64,000 bases of DNA from Charina bottae. Taxonomy: Eukaryota; Chordata; Lepidosauria; Squamata; Charinaidae. The translations under genes and the position numbers were made by a program. Shown piece by piece: positions 11,137 to 22,590 of the stretch. The DNA lies in NCBI GenBank assembly GCA_023362775.1, contig JALMGJ010000001.1, positions 62,664,501 through 62,728,500 on the forward strand. The letters run 5' to 3'. Position 1 is the stretch's first letter. Each line of letters begins with the position of its first letter. The notes beneath the pieces were generated by a model, which was not told the origin of the DNA, did no database searches, and worked only from the letters and a program-made list of their open reading frames with translations.

Positions 11137-12954
11137 CCACACAAACTGGAAGAGTCTCCAGTGCCCTTGATAAAGGACCCGGAATCCAAACAGCACCGGG
11201 CTGCACAATCATGCAAAATGCACTGGGCTTCTGAAGCACTTTGGGAAACGGTGGACCATTACAGTCCAATGAATCTGTTATATCACACAGACCCACCTTA
11301 TTCATGATCATTAATGCAAATATTCCAGGCGGGTTTGGATGCTCAGAAGCAAGAACTCTGTAAAGCTTAAAGGCCAGGGGCTGCCATCAAGCCAAAGAGA
11401 TCACCAGGGAAAGGAAGCCTGATCTCAAAGCACTTATTCAGGATGTACATGTGCCATGCTTTGTCTCCTATTCTTGCTTGGAGTGCTACACTGTAAAAGA
11501 ACCATAGTCTATATGGAAGTTGAAGCAACTAGGCTGCACAGGTCGGCTGAGAGGCTCTTTAACCCTTTCCTTGAATGTCCCCCCTGCCCACACATCCTGC
11601 CTTTCAGGGACACTTTGGAGAGGCTCTGAATTGCAGTTCTTTTGCAATTGATTGGGAGCGACCTTATTCCAGCTCTGCCTATACATTCCTTGCAACGTCG
11701 GAGCACGAGGAATCTGGGAGTTAAAATTAAAAGCCTGCCTTCCACTTATACTATCATTTCCCACTGAATACCTCTGACTCTGGCCTTGCCATTCATGTAA
11801 GGATGGAGAGAAAGCAGGCAAGAGGAAGCAAAGGGGACTGTGGTCATGAAACTGAAGATTGGTTTGTGATGGGTATGTCACACGAGGAGGAGCTGGAATC
11901 AAGTGAATTGCCTTATACAGACTGAAAGTGAAAGTATAGTGCAAGGGAAGCTTAGCACCTAACCAAAGGCAGGTGTCACCTATAGCTGTGGTAATTTTGC
12001 TACCTGCGAAGTCTGAGTCAGGATAGTGCGGCTTGGTTGAGTTGTAGGGTAGGAACCAACCTCAATTATTGTGTAGCTTCCAGCAGTTAAAGGTTAGATG
12101 TCTGTCATAGAATGCAGTAATCTATATCTGGTTCTGGGATTAATCCATATTAATATTTTATCCCGTTATTTTGACATCTGACTCATTCGTATGGCACACG
12201 ACACACTCCCCTACCATTCCTCCTAATGCTATTTCCCCTCAATATTCCATATTTTATATGATGGCTCTTTGGGGTATTGGGGACTCCCATGAACTGTTGA
12301 GTAAACTTCTTTTAATGTTGTGGAAGCCACTGCAGTAGCTTTAAAAAAGGGAAAGGAAAAGGAAGTATTGCCCATTTGACTATTCAAGAATAGGAGAAAG
12401 TGACACAACCAGGTAGAGAAATAATTATGGAGAGAAAAACAAGCAGAGCAAAAATGGGAGCAACATGGAAATATCAGCTCTGAATGTGGAAAAAAGAGCA
12501 ATTTTGGTTACCACCGCCCACCACAGCATAAATTCACTGTAGGTAATGCCTGACCTGATTTGGCCTTGCCCATTCTGGGCAGCACTTCTGTTATTGTGCA
12601 TATGTAAGGCTATGTGTACAATCAATAGATGTGAAAAGAAAAGAAAACAAAACAAAAAAGTAGAGGGAGCTGGTTAATATGTATGATGTTTCAAACTCCT
12701 CCCCCTTCTCTTGCATTGACAGTGCTTCACTTTGGCATACGGCCTGTGCCTGGGGTGAACCCAGAAGATTCTTCATTGCTTTCATTGCCATGTGCCCATT
12801 AAGCAGCAATTGTGTTTGGGCCAAATACGACTGTAGTTGTGTCTCACAGAAGAAAAAAACTTTAATGTAGATCTTACCTTAGAATACACAACATACAAGG
12901 AATGCCAATTAGTCTCTATTATTGGTTTGTACCATTAGTAGACCTTTGCTGAGT
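11137..12954. other. Non-coding, nothing recognised
   Basis: Unique sequence. A 152-codon minus-strand frame at 11486-11944 lacks any recognisable domain and sits in non-coding composition, so it is not called. Confidence 0.35.
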
Positions 12955-13145
12955 CGGAAAGCTATACACACGTGGTGAGTATTTGCATGTGAAACCACTA
13001 TGGAATCCCAGAGCTGAAGGCTAGACTGGGAAGGCAAAAGAACATCCTGGAAGAAGGCAGTGGCGTATCACTTCCATACTATTGCCAAGAAAACTACATG
13101 CACACTTCCACTAAATCACCAGGAATCAAGCTCAACTTGAAGGAA
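12955..13145 (+). mobile_element. 5S-rRNA-derived SINE, degraded
   Basis: Head is badly eroded (GAGTATTTGCATGTGAAACC in place of the 5S TTAGTACTTGGATGGGAGACC). The downstream part AGACTGGGAAGGCAAAAGAAC, ATTGCCAAGAAAACTACATG and CACCAGGAATCAAGCTCAAC is shared with the copies at 24.0 and 25.7 kb. Confidence 0.65.
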
Positions 13146-13402
13146 ACATTTTTGAAGTTTATATGGATTTGTAACATTGCAAGCAATGGCAGAACCTGGA
13201 AAATCACTTTAGCCTTAGGCTTTAGTAATACAGAAACACACACATACAGAGAGAGGGGGGGAGGGAAAGGGATTTGTACACCAAGACATTCATTGTTCTT
13301 TGGTGTTTTCGTTTGTTTTTGCATTTTGCACATGGGAACATGGCATGTGCAATGCATTTTTTTTCATCTTCAAATCATGATACATCTGTCTATCTCAAAT
13401 AT

Positions 13403-13660
13403 GTATGTATGTATTTATTTATTTTAATTAATTTTTATCCCGCCTTTATTATTATTTTTTATAAATAACTCAAGGCGGCAAACATACCTAATACTCCTTC
13501 CTCCTCCTCTTTTCCCTACAACGACAACCCTGTGAGGTGAGTTGGGCTGAGAGGGAGGGACTGGCCTAAGGTCACCCAGCCGGCTTTCATGCCTAAGGCG
13601 GGACTAGAACTCTCAGTCTCCTGGTTTCTAGCCCAGCACCTTAACCACTAGCCCAAACAT
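13403..13660 (-). mobile_element. CORE-SINE with CR1/L2-like tail
   Basis: Minus-strand order: tRNA-type head with box A-like CTAGTGGTTAAGG, box B-like AGTTCTAGTCCCGCC, CORE domain GGGTGACCTTAGGCCAGTCC, then GCCGCCTTGAGTTATTTATA and GGCGGGATAAAAATT with an AAATA tail. The tail resembles CR1/L2 3' ends, which would provide its reverse transcriptase. Confidence 0.88.
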
Positions 13661-14434
13661 AGGCTTTGTTTACAGCAGTAGACTGACATGGAAATGAAGC
13701 ACAACTGCAGCAGTCATGGTGGAAGTAGTGCCTGCATTAAGAAGAGAGCATACTTGGCATCACGGTGTATGCTTGTATGCTCCCAGTGGTGGTGATGCTC
13801 TCAAGGAGGAGGAGATGCAAAAGGGTCCAATAAAATTATTCAATGCCTATGAGCACTGCAGATGGTGATTTTTAAAATATCTTTTGGACATATGCAAAAT
13901 GGTGGCATTTCAAAACAGAGAATGCAACTGGTAATGAGTTTCACTTTGAATTGTGAAAATATTAAAGTCTGGAACCATGTCAGAGCTCATCATTCATTCA
14001 GGAATGATAAATCCCTCTTTTGAGGGAGATGGGCGGTGATGAAATTTGACAAACAAACAAACAAAGAAAGAAACAAACAAATAAATCAGCAAGCCTCCTA
14101 GGTTCGACTTTAAAGCCAATTTTGAGTTTGAGCAGCAGCAACAGTTTTAACTAAGGTAATTTCTGAAACTAATTCCATAACAGGAACAGGCACAGTTTGC
14201 TACAACTTTCAGTTTATATGGCTGAGTTTACCTTTGCTATATTACCAAGGCACAGCTGTGCATTGATAAACATTACAACATCTTAATATGATTATGGCTA
14301 AGCTTGCATCGCATCAAAATTCTTTTATATGATCTGATGTACGATGTGCCCATGTACTAAAAGCGGTAGAAAAAGAATTTTGGAAACATATAGGTACCTT
14401 TTCCCAATTTTGTTGAAGACACCAAAGCGTGAGC
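13661..14434. other. Non-coding, one LINE tail
   Basis: Unique sequence. At 14018-14088 GAGGGAGATGGGCGGTGATG plus (AAAC)n is a CR1/L3-type LINE tail on the plus strand. Confidence 0.5.
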
Positions 14435-14602
14435 TTAGAATCAGGGAGCTGCAAGTGGCCATTTAGGCCACTGAGTCCAATCCTCTGCCCAGTGCAGGGA
14501 TCCCAGTTAGTGTATCCCAGACAGATGGCTATCCGGCCTCTGCTTGAACACATCCAAGGAAGGGGAGCTCACAACCTCTCTGGGGAATTGGCCCCACTAT
14601 TT
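14435..14602 (-). mobile_element. CR1 LINE 3' fragment
   Basis: Read on the minus strand, it contains CACCTCC-type GAGAGGTTGTGAGCTCCCC, AAGCAGAGGCCGGATAGCC, ATCTGTCTGGGATACACT and GTTGGACT-like GATTGGACTCAGTGGCC, the conserved 3' region of amniote CR1. A Penelope-like element inserted into it at 14602. Confidence 0.75.
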
Positions 14603-14683
14603 GTGTCGATGAAGGTTCTCAGTCATCCAGGTGGAATTGTCTGTGGCTTGAATCATGTCAACTGGATTTCTATTTTCTCAGTG

Positions 14684-14719
14684 GAAACGTTTCGCTCCTT
14701 ATCCAAGGAGCTTCTTCAG
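14684..14719 (-). ncRNA. Hammerhead-ribozyme-like core, left Penelope repeat
   Basis: Minus strand reads CTGAAGA, a stem-loop AGCTCCTT-GGAT-AAGGAGC, then GAAAC. This fits the CUGANGA / stem II / GAAA consensus. Penelope terminal repeats are known to carry minimal type I hammerheads with a very short stem III. Cleavage is not shown; the GTT in place of the usual GTC may weaken it. Confidence 0.6.
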
Positions 14720-15037
14720 CCTGAGCAAAGTTTGGTTTGAAAGAGGGGTCAAGGAATCCATTCATGCCAACTTGGAAAATCCTTCCTTGAATAGAGGTGG
14801 GGGGGCCTCAGGCACAATCTTTCCCCTATTTTCCTTCCTGCTTTGTCTTCTGTGCCTAGGAAGATTAAGACCATTTCGCAATCTCAACAACAGCAAGGTA
14901 ATCTTAACGATCCTCCTTTGGATGATAAAGGGACTTAGAAACAAACATCTCAAATAACCATGACCTAGCCCCAGGTGCAAGGTCACACAGCCACCCTAGA
15001 AACATATTTAAGGATTCCCTTACAAACTTTGCTCAGA

Positions 15038-15073
15038 CTGAAGAAGCTTCTTGGATAAGGAGCGAAACGTTTC
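15038..15073 (+). ncRNA. Hammerhead-ribozyme-like core, right Penelope repeat
   Basis: CTGAAGA, stem AGCTTCTT-GGAT-AAGGAGC (with a G-U wobble), GAAAC, GTT. Same motif as at 49744 and inverted relative to 14684. Confidence 0.6.
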
Positions 15074-15127
15074 CACTGAAAAAATAGAAATCCAGTTGAC
15101 ATGATTCAAGCTACAGCCCCACTATTT

Positions 15128-15306
15128 ATTTAATTTATTTGTTACCACGGTGTATATACCACCTAACTTTGATGACTCCAAAAAGGTTTACAACAAGGAT
15201 ATAAATTAGCCATAAAATCAACAGCTTTCATGCCCAGGGTGGGACTAGAATGCCTGATCTTCCATTTCTAGCCTGATGCCTTAACCACTACACCAAACTG
15301 GCTCTC
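15128..15306 (-). mobile_element. CORE-SINE, diverged and partly deleted
   Basis: Minus strand begins GAGAGCCAGTTTGGTGTAGTG and GTTAAGGCATCAGGCTAGAAA, lacks most of the core domain and ends in TAAATTAAATA-type tail sequence. It abuts the CR1 fragment that also hosts the Penelope element. Confidence 0.75.
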
Positions 15307-18065
15307 AGGGGAAAGCTATATATTCCCCTTGAAATTCACATACAGAACAAGTGGATTCCAGTCAGAGGAGATGATCCTGAAGGCACACAGGAGCCCTTCT
15401 CTTTAAAACCAGCCCTTTTAATTGGAGCTGGAAATTGGAGCCAAAATCATGACGCTGGGTAGCAAATTATTGATTTGGGGCAGCACAATCTAAGATAGGT
15501 ATGGCAATGACAAAGAAAGTGATAATCTTTTATTTAAAACTTAGATTGCTGGGTAATATCTACTAGTTCCATTTGTCTGGATGCTCCTTTGCTGCTATAA
15601 ATGCTAATCTGACGTTCTGTCACTTGAAGTCAGAGAGTTCCTTACAACAGGGCATACTGATTTAAGGACCTCTGTTTGCCAACTATTTGCCACTGCCAAA
15701 TGAAAGTTGAGCCTATGTAAGCAATGTTCTTCTCATGTAGCAAGTGAAAAATGCAAGTGAAACCGTCAGGGCTTATATAACCCTATGCAGCCATCTTCAG
15801 GTGGTACTAAGAGCCAGGTAGTAGATGAAGACAGAAATGGTTGTCTGAACTAGTATCAGCACGATTTTCTTTTAAGCATTCACCCTACTTTGGGAGAAGC
15901 ATTTGGGCCTGGTTTCATAAAGCATCTATACAGCAACTTTAAAAAGCAAACGTTGCTAGCACAAGTTGTATCCTCGTTCTGGCTGCTCAGTTCACGTTCT
16001 CTTTGCAAATTTGAAACATAGGAGGAAATGTGATCTTTCACAAATTGAAGGCACAATAGAGCATTCCTGTCTTCCCCTGCTCACACTGTTGGAAAGTCTG
16101 CAAAAGAGGCAGAGGGACTGACATAAAAAGATTGCAAACTGCTTACAGTGCAAGAGAAGAACTGCCCCAACAGTGCACTTGGTTTAAGATTCTTCTATCC
16201 AGTTTTGAACAATTGCTGCCTCCCCCTGCAGTTCAGTAGAATATAGTTTCCACTTCAGTCAATCTCCTTGACCCTCTGGAGGGAATTTGGGGAAGGACAG
16301 TAGAGGAGACTGCAGAGCAGAGGAGCTGGGAAAGGAAAGTTCTGTTGCATGAACTGCCTTTTGTTTATAATATGCTGGCACATCTCTTACCCCTTTTCAA
16401 GCATTTAGAGGCAACGTTCATTAAGCTAGGGGAGAGAGTGAAAACAAATGTGCTCCTTCTGTTCCTACCCTCAACTCTACCCTCACTCCCATCAGGTTCC
16501 ATGAGTTGGCTCCCTAGGTGATACCAATGTCTGATTTCCAGGGTCTTCAGTCTGGAGGGAATTAACATAGCTAGAGACAGATTCCCATTTCTGGGAGAAG
16601 GAGAGAATGGGTAGGATCATGAAGATATTGTGATCAGCTTTAGTCAAAACCAGAATTTAATCTACACAGAATTTCAGTGCTTGAACAAGGGTCTGGACAT
16701 CTCAGCTGAAATAACTGTATTGCAAATAGCAAATGAAACAAGTTAAAATGGATGATTAGCCAAACACCTCATTCAGTTCAATCACTTAAACAGGGAGTTT
16801 TCTTTAAAGATGAGCATTGCCTTTTTGTTCATTAGGTAGGGCTGCCTTATCTTCAAAATAGCCAACAAAGTGAAACTTTGGTCCTATGTAAACCCACCAA
16901 AATGTAACCAACTGATTAATTGATTAATAACTTAAAAATATACAATGAAACTTTCTATTGTTAGAATGATCTTGACAGAAATCACAAACAATACATTTTT
17001 AAGGACTTTTCGGCACAAATAAATAAATAGCCTTAATATTAATATTAATATTATAAAACATCCAGGTTAAAATATATCTTATCACCATTGGGCGATAACC
17101 AATTGTTAGCCAGCAGGATAGATCAGAATCAGACTTTCCACTTCCCAAACACACTCCTTATTTGCTTAGGAGGGTCCAAGGCAGATCTGGGGATATTTAT
17201 GAAGTGCAGGATGTAACTGAGGAAGAGAAACTTCCACTGCCTGAGCAGAACTCAATCAGCATAACTGGGCCTGTTGATGTTGTTAATAATGATGATAGTT
17301 ACCTCCACACGTTCTACCATTTCCTCCAGGAATCTTATTGGTAGGGGAGTTCTTGAGAATGATGATTCAAGGGAGAAACTTCTAGGAAAAAGCAGACTCT
17401 TGCACTGGTGAAAATAGATTTGTCAAAGGGAAGGGGGTGGGGAAGAGGAAAGAGCTCATGAGAAGGGAAAGTGAACTCTCCTAATCCTATTAAACGCAGT
17501 AGCATGTTTCTGTGGACCGCAGGGAGAGATTAAGCACAGGAAAAGGGATAAGTGCTGCTTCAGTTTCACTAAACTAATGTGACAACTTGTCATTGGAAAT
17601 CTTTACAGCTTGTTAGTAGATGACTAGCTGATTCAGATATGTTTTCTACCATTTCCTTTGTGTCTGGGTATGAATGCCACCTTCCCCCCCACCCCTTTTT
17701 CCTGTCCCTTTCTTATCCGGGCAGCTTCATTTTGGGTTTTTTTTTTTTTAATCCTTCATGTTTCGTTCAAGTCAAAACATTTAACTTGCTTTAATCAATA
17801 TTTTGTTTTGAAGATGTCCTCTGACCTTTGTTTGGACAAATGTAACCTTCAAGGGCATCTCATTCATTCATTAACCTAAGTTGGGTGCTGCATTTCTTTA
17901 ATGTGGTCCTGGTAAGACGTGAAATGTTCATTTCCCTAAAAGCTTCAGAAAGAATCAACAATGTTTGTCCCATTTCTTGTCTTGAGGTATGTTGGCTAAT
18001 GAAAGAATGGAAGCAATAATTTAGGTAAGAGAGGAACATAAATCATCAACTTTAGAAAAGCTGAA
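15307..18065. other. Non-coding, no repeat recognised
   Basis: About 2.7 kb of AT-rich unique sequence with TAATATTAATATTAATATT near 17035-17050. No coding or RNA-gene signal seen. Confidence 0.35.
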
Positions 18066-18161
18066 TCTTTCTTTCTTTCTTTCTTTCCTTTTCTTTTCTT
18101 TTCTTTTCTTTTCTTTTCTTTTCTTTTCTTTTCTTTTCTTTTCTTTTCTTTTCTTTTCTTT
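18066..18161. repeat. (TTTTC)n / (TTTC)n microsatellite
   Basis: Polypyrimidine tract of TTTC units followed by about 16 TTTTC units. Pure enough to be polymorphic; a mirror-type tract able to form triplex DNA. Confidence 0.97.
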
Positions 18162-18764
18162 CGATGGCCTTCCCTACTCTCTTACTTCTGAAAGCAGGTG
18201 AGTTCCATCTTTTAAAAGCAGATGAGGAACTTGTTTGGAAACATTAATTACTCCCTTTTTCCCTTCTCTTCCCTGCTGTCCATTTCCCCTGCTTCTCCTC
18301 CATTCTCCCTCTTCTACCACCGTAGGCGTTATTGTTGGATAACTGGAAAAAAACATTTTACAACATTAAAAGAAGACTGTTTACAAAAGGAAGGCCATGC
18401 TGAGGTGTAGAGGAAGCCTGTTTTTTAACACTGGACGCCTCTTATCTCAGGCAGCTCCAGATGGATCCCCCCCCCCCAGTAATTCCTGCTCTGCCAAGTG
18501 GGGTTAAGGCGGGTGGACACCTTGATGTGGGTAAAAGTCTTTTAGAGAGACTTTTCTGTTTACTTGCTTTTTTCTTCTGGGTTTTTCCCCCTTTCACCCA
18601 AGGGGTTGCTTGCAGCAGAGCCTTTTACAAATCAGTGGTTGCCAGATTACTGATGCACTGTATTAGGAGAGAAGGGTTGGCAGCCTGAGAGGAATATACT
18701 GCATGGGAGAGGGGTTTGGCTGTAGCAACCTGGGCAAATTATGTGAAGCATTAGGAAAGGTATA
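18162..18764. other. Non-coding, nothing recognised
   Basis: Unique sequence with a C run near 18469-18477. Confidence 0.3.
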
Positions 18765-18915
18765 AGTCACACTAAAAGGCACGTGGATAAATTGACTTTT
18801 CTGACTGTAAATTGCATACTGTTTGGTCTTGGTCCAGCTTTTGATAGAAAGATAAAGTTGTCCAAACCTGTCAATAATTAACTGTCGGCCAATTAATAGT
18901 TCCTTCACAAATCAA
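18765..18915. other. Candidate conserved non-coding element
   Basis: Unique sequence with clustered motif-like words (AAGGCACGTGGATAAATTG, TGATAGAAAGATAAAG, TCAATAATTAACTG, GCCAATTAATAG) and no repeat features. Candidate enhancer by composition only. Confidence 0.3.
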
Positions 18916-19838
18916 GTTCCTTTCCTAAAGGTTCAGGCTCTTCGTGGGAAAATAATGACTGAGTAGACGGGACATTTGCTTTAGCTACTTTCCAAACGTG
19001 GCTTCAGAACAAGTTTCTTTTCACACACACACACACAGTCCCAGTGGAAGCATTTCCTTTCAGGAATGGGGAATTCAGGGACAGATTTTTTTTTTAAGTC
19101 TTGAAGAAGTATATTTCAAAATGCACAGATTACAGTGCTTGGAAAAATAAGACATGAACCTATGTGGCAGGCTTGTACAATTTATGGCCCATTAGATCAA
19201 TGATGGACAAAAGGAAGGAGAGCAGTAAATGCAGAAAGGAAAGGAAAAGAGACATCATTTTTGTTGAAAAAGCAATTGATTGTCTAGTGCACTATGAGTA
19301 CCACAGCTCTTCCTTGGGGATGACTTTGGTTCAGTCCTTTCAAAGAGAAACCAAAACACCCATTATGGGAATAGAAAGCAAGGAAATGCAACCTCATAGA
19401 AAAGGAAACAGGAGAGATAAAGGGGGCACATTATTATGAAGCAAGCTAATTAAACAAAATGTCTTCTTTTTTTCTTTTAGATAAGGAAAATATTAAATAT
19501 TCACCTCATTTGCTTCTATCCTTATGAGCCTCCTGATAGGAGTTTAAAAGTTATCACTCCATATTATAGCAAACTCAACCAATAAGCTCTGAGCTACAGG
19601 ACTGATGTCAAAACAATGCCCAATGAGAAACAAGAGGAAGGCAGTAATGTGATTAGGAGAACACCAAGATTTCTAGAGGTATAACAAGTATTTTGGAGAA
19701 AACAGCTACTAGAAGCTAGTCCCCTGCAAATAGTCCAATAAGAATCAAACCTGCTCATTGGCCACAGAATTCTGAGAATTTATTGGGGGAAATATAGAGG
19801 ACTGGAATAAAATAGAAACTGAAGTGCAGAATAAGATG
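18916..19838. other. Non-coding, nothing recognised
   Basis: Unique sequence with a short (CA)n at 19021-19037. Confidence 0.3.
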
Positions 19839-20277
19839 TAGGCTGACCTTATTTCAGGATGGCAAAATGGGACGGGGTCTTATGTAATATTCCGTATTCA
19901 TGAAAAAGACAGGGGTCCCCGCCCCCCAGTCTGCGTGATTGGCTCCCACCTGCAAACCCCGCCCCTGGTCTGCGTGATTGGCTCCTGCCTGAAAACCCCG
20001 CCCCCGACCTGCGTGATTGGCTCCCTCCTGAAAACCCCGCCCCCGGTCCGTGCGATTGGCTCCCGCCTGTAAACCCCACCCCCGGTCCGTGCGATTGGCT
20101 CCCGCCTGCAAACCCCGCCAGCCAGTCCACACTCCAGTTCGGATCCTTCTTCCGCGCCATTCCCGCCAGGTTTGAAAAATGGGACAGAATTGAGATTTTT
20201 ATGAAAATGACGGGACGGTTGAAAAATGCTTAAAAAACGGGACTGTCCCATTCAAAACGGGACGTATGGTCAGCCTA
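19839..20277. mobile_element. hAT-type MITE carrying a promoter-like minisatellite
   Basis: Ends TAGGCTGACC / GGTCAGCCTA with a one-mismatch 8-bp duplication ATAAGATG/ATAAGAAG (19831-19838 and 20278-20285). The outer parts carry matching AAATGGGACGGGG and ACGGGACTGTCCC words; the middle is a 39-bp tandem array. No transposase. The 8-bp duplication supports hAT; the superfamily call is less sure because the ends are not CA-G. Confidence 0.8.
19927..20121. repeat. 39-bp minisatellite, five units, CCAAT plus GC box
   Basis: ATTGGCTCC recurs at 19938, 19977, 20016, 20055 and 20094, an exact 39-bp period. Each unit holds GCGTGATTGGCTCC (inverted CCAAT) and AACCCCGCCCC (GC box). Located inside the MITE at 19839-20277. 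Confidence 0.95.
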
Positions 20278-20424
20278 ATAAGAAGGCATCCTATGCTACA
20301 TAGTGAACCATGTGCTAAAAGTAAAGATGCACTCAACTCAAGTTGTCTCCTGATAACTACATAGTCACAACCATGCATTTTTAGCAACTGGAAAGAAGTT
20401 TGCCATTCTCATCTTTGTGGGTGT

Positions 20425-20545
20425 TTTTTAGACTCTAACCTATATCCTGGGTATTCCTTAGAGATCTCCCATCCAAGTACTACCCAGACTAACCCTCCTT
20501 ACTTTACAAGCCATCACAAGGCCAGACAGATACTACTGCCTGTTG
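20425..20545 (-). mobile_element. 5S-rRNA-derived SINE head fragment
   Basis: Minus strand contains GGGTAGTACTTGGATGGGAG followed by AATACCCAGG, matching the 3' half of 5S rRNA, preceded by degraded 5S sequence. Only the head region is clear. Confidence 0.65.
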
Positions 20546-21743
20546 AAAACAAAGCTTACTGGGTTGCCTGTGAAATTTTACTTCAGTTCTACTGACGGAT
20601 TAGAATGTTCTACCATACCCAAAGGCAGCAGCACAGTTTATGGGATCAGAACCAGCCAATGACATGATGTTGATCAGGGGCTGGATTAAGATTTGAGAAG
20701 CCACATTCAAGTCCCCATTCAACCGCGACATTCGCTTGGTGACTGACATAGTCATTATCTCGCAGCCCACTCTTCCCATGGGGTTGTGCCTGTGAGAATA
20801 AAAATAAGAGAAGGTAAAATGATGGGGGACTACCCAATGTCCCCTAGGTTTGATCTCTTATAAATATAATATTGAAAGGTGAGGGAAGTCTTGGGATAAC
20901 TTTGTCCCTCTCCTTGGAGTGGCTCCCTCAGAGAAATGGGGAGCATTAATGTTGCTATGTCTATGTTATTAATTATGTTATTAATTATAAATTAATGTTG
21001 CTACTCCCCTAAATCTACCACAGGTGGTGGTTGTCTCATTAAGCTTAATAGTAGAGATGCTCCCAGAATGAAGGAGCCCAAAGAAGAGTTGCCTGGCTGC
21101 TAAACCAGATGCTTTTTCATAGTGTCTGTCTCTCTTGTGCTTTCCAGGTTAAAGGAAAGGTTAAAAAAAAAATTAAAAGTACTAACATAGATCAAATAAA
21201 ATGGTAGTCATTTTAGGAAAACAGTATAGCCTAGCCAGAGGTTTGGCATGAGATACTGGATTATTCTGGCAACTGAGAACTTCCCATGACATTATTCTAT
21301 ATATTTCTTTTCCTACTTTTCATTTATTATTCAGGCTTCCATGCTGCTTCAGTTGCAACTGACTTTAAGCAGTGTACTGTACATTCCATATCAGTACAAA
21401 AGTTTAAAACAATACCAAACAATATGAATAATAACATAATCAGCCCCACTGTGTGAAGAACACATCCACAACTGTTTAAATAATAATCAATTACTTGATT
21501 ATTAATAAGTAATAATCAATCACTTCTAGGAGGAACTATATCTGTATTTGGTTCCTAAAGAATTCTTGGAACAACAGGTCTTAATGGCTTTCCTAAATCC
21601 TAACAGTCTTGGAAAGGCTCTAATCCCAGGGTGAATGTTGCCTACCTGGGACTGAGCCTGAGTCTGTTCTTCCTAACCATTTCCAGGCACTGGGACAGGG
21701 TTTTTCCTGTTCAGCCCTGGGTTGAAAAATCTATCATCTACAT
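20546..21743. other. Non-coding, nothing recognised
   Basis: AT-rich unique sequence, with a short local duplication of TATGTTATTAATTA near 20955-20990. Confidence 0.3.
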
Positions 21744-21798
21744 ATTGATGATTCTAGTCCCCATGCTGGCAGATCACCTTCCCCCATGACTTTATGTA
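21744..21798. repeat. 55-bp direct repeat, left copy
   Basis: Perfectly identical to 22591-22645. It brackets a 792-bp SINE/RTE composite and is read as an unusually long target-site duplication. Confidence 0.95.
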
Positions 21799-22113
21799 TG
21801 TATGTATGTATGTATGTATGTATGTATGTATGTATGTATGTTTGTTTATTTGTAAATTATGTATGTATGTATGTATTTATTTATTTATTTATTTAAGTTT
21901 TATCCCGCCTTTATTATTTTTTTTATAAATAACTCAAGGTGGCAAACATACCAAATGCTCCTTCCTCCTCCTATTTTCCCCACAACAACAACCCTGTGAG
22001 GTGAGTTGGGCTGAGAGAGAGTGACTGGCCCAAGGTCACCCAGCCGGCTTTCATGCCTCAGGTGGGACTAGAACTCACAGAGTCCTGGTTTCTAGCCTGT
22101 TGCCTTAACCACT
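21799..22113 (-). mobile_element. CORE-SINE (plus TATG repeats) in composite insertion
   Basis: (TATG)n and (TTTA)n at 21790-21897, then on the minus strand the CR1-like tail, CORE domain GGGTGACCTTGGGCCAGTCA and tRNA-type head down to AGTGGTTAAGG. The first 15 or so bases of the SINE are missing here and RTE sequence follows directly. Confidence 0.85.
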
Positions 22114-22590
22114 CATCATCATCATTGGCGATCACTCGTAGCCGAGTAAGATTGTCTTCCAAAGGTAAAATTTTAACAGTGGATCCGTAAGTGGCTATAA
22201 AGGCCAATTCTGGATCCGCACAACCTCCCACAATGAGGGCATAGGTTTCCGGGTGGGAGACGGTCATGATGAGGGTTTGCCTGACGTGCCTTCCTTTTAG
22301 CTCTTTTCTCCCTTTCGCCCTGTACTCGTGCTTCTTCAAAGTCCATAGCGCCATTAATAAAGGCTGACCTCCAATTGAAACGCTCATGAGTTAGGGCTTC
22401 CCAGTTCTCAATGCTGATATTACATTTTTTTAAATTAGCTTTGAGAGTATCTTTGAATCTCTTTTGCTGTCCACCAATATTCCGTTTTCCATTCTTAAGT
22501 CGGGAGTAAAGTAGCTGCTTTGGAAGACGATGGTCAGGCATTCGAACGACATGGCCGGTCCAGCGAAGTTATCATCTATCATCTGGCTTC
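22114..22590 (-). mobile_element. RTE-like LINE ORF2 C-terminus and 3' end
   Basis: Minus strand carries a 122-codon frame (22541 to 22173) with 'MPDHRLPKQLLYSRLKNGKR', a W...R..WR segment and a terminal C2H2 finger 'CPHCGRLCGSRIGLYSHLRI H' (C, C, H, H), then a 3' end GTGATCGCCAATGATGATG. This is the C-terminal end of a non-LTR retrotransposon ORF2, not Bov-B; I place it near RTE with moderate confidence. Nearly identical at its 3' end to the copy at 31358-31565, suggesting fairly recent activity. Confidence 0.8.

Larger units (their letters stand above)
14603..15116 (+). mobile_element. Penelope-like element, internally deleted
   Basis: Flanked by an exact 11-bp duplication CCCCACTATTT (14592-14602 and 15117-15127). 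The left end (about 14642-14735) is an inverted copy of the right terminal repeat (about 15022-15116). Between them only the C-terminal coding relic 'FERGVKESIHANLENPSLNR' of a GIY-YIG endonuclease remains. Both ends carry a hammerhead-like core. A shorter sister of the element at 48.7-49.8 kb. Confidence 0.88.

Noticed and set aside
11486..11944. 152-codon minus-strand frame
   Set aside because: No domain or repeat match and non-coding composition; chance frame.
18066..18161. Functional triplex/recombination element
   Set aside because: A plain TTTTC microsatellite is enough to explain it.
19927..20121. CRISPR-like direct repeats
   Set aside because: Contiguous 39-bp minisatellite without spacers, inside a eukaryotic MITE.
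22173..22541. Possible C2H2 zinc-finger gene
   Set aside because: It is the C-terminus of an RTE-like LINE ORF2, repeated at 31358-31565.
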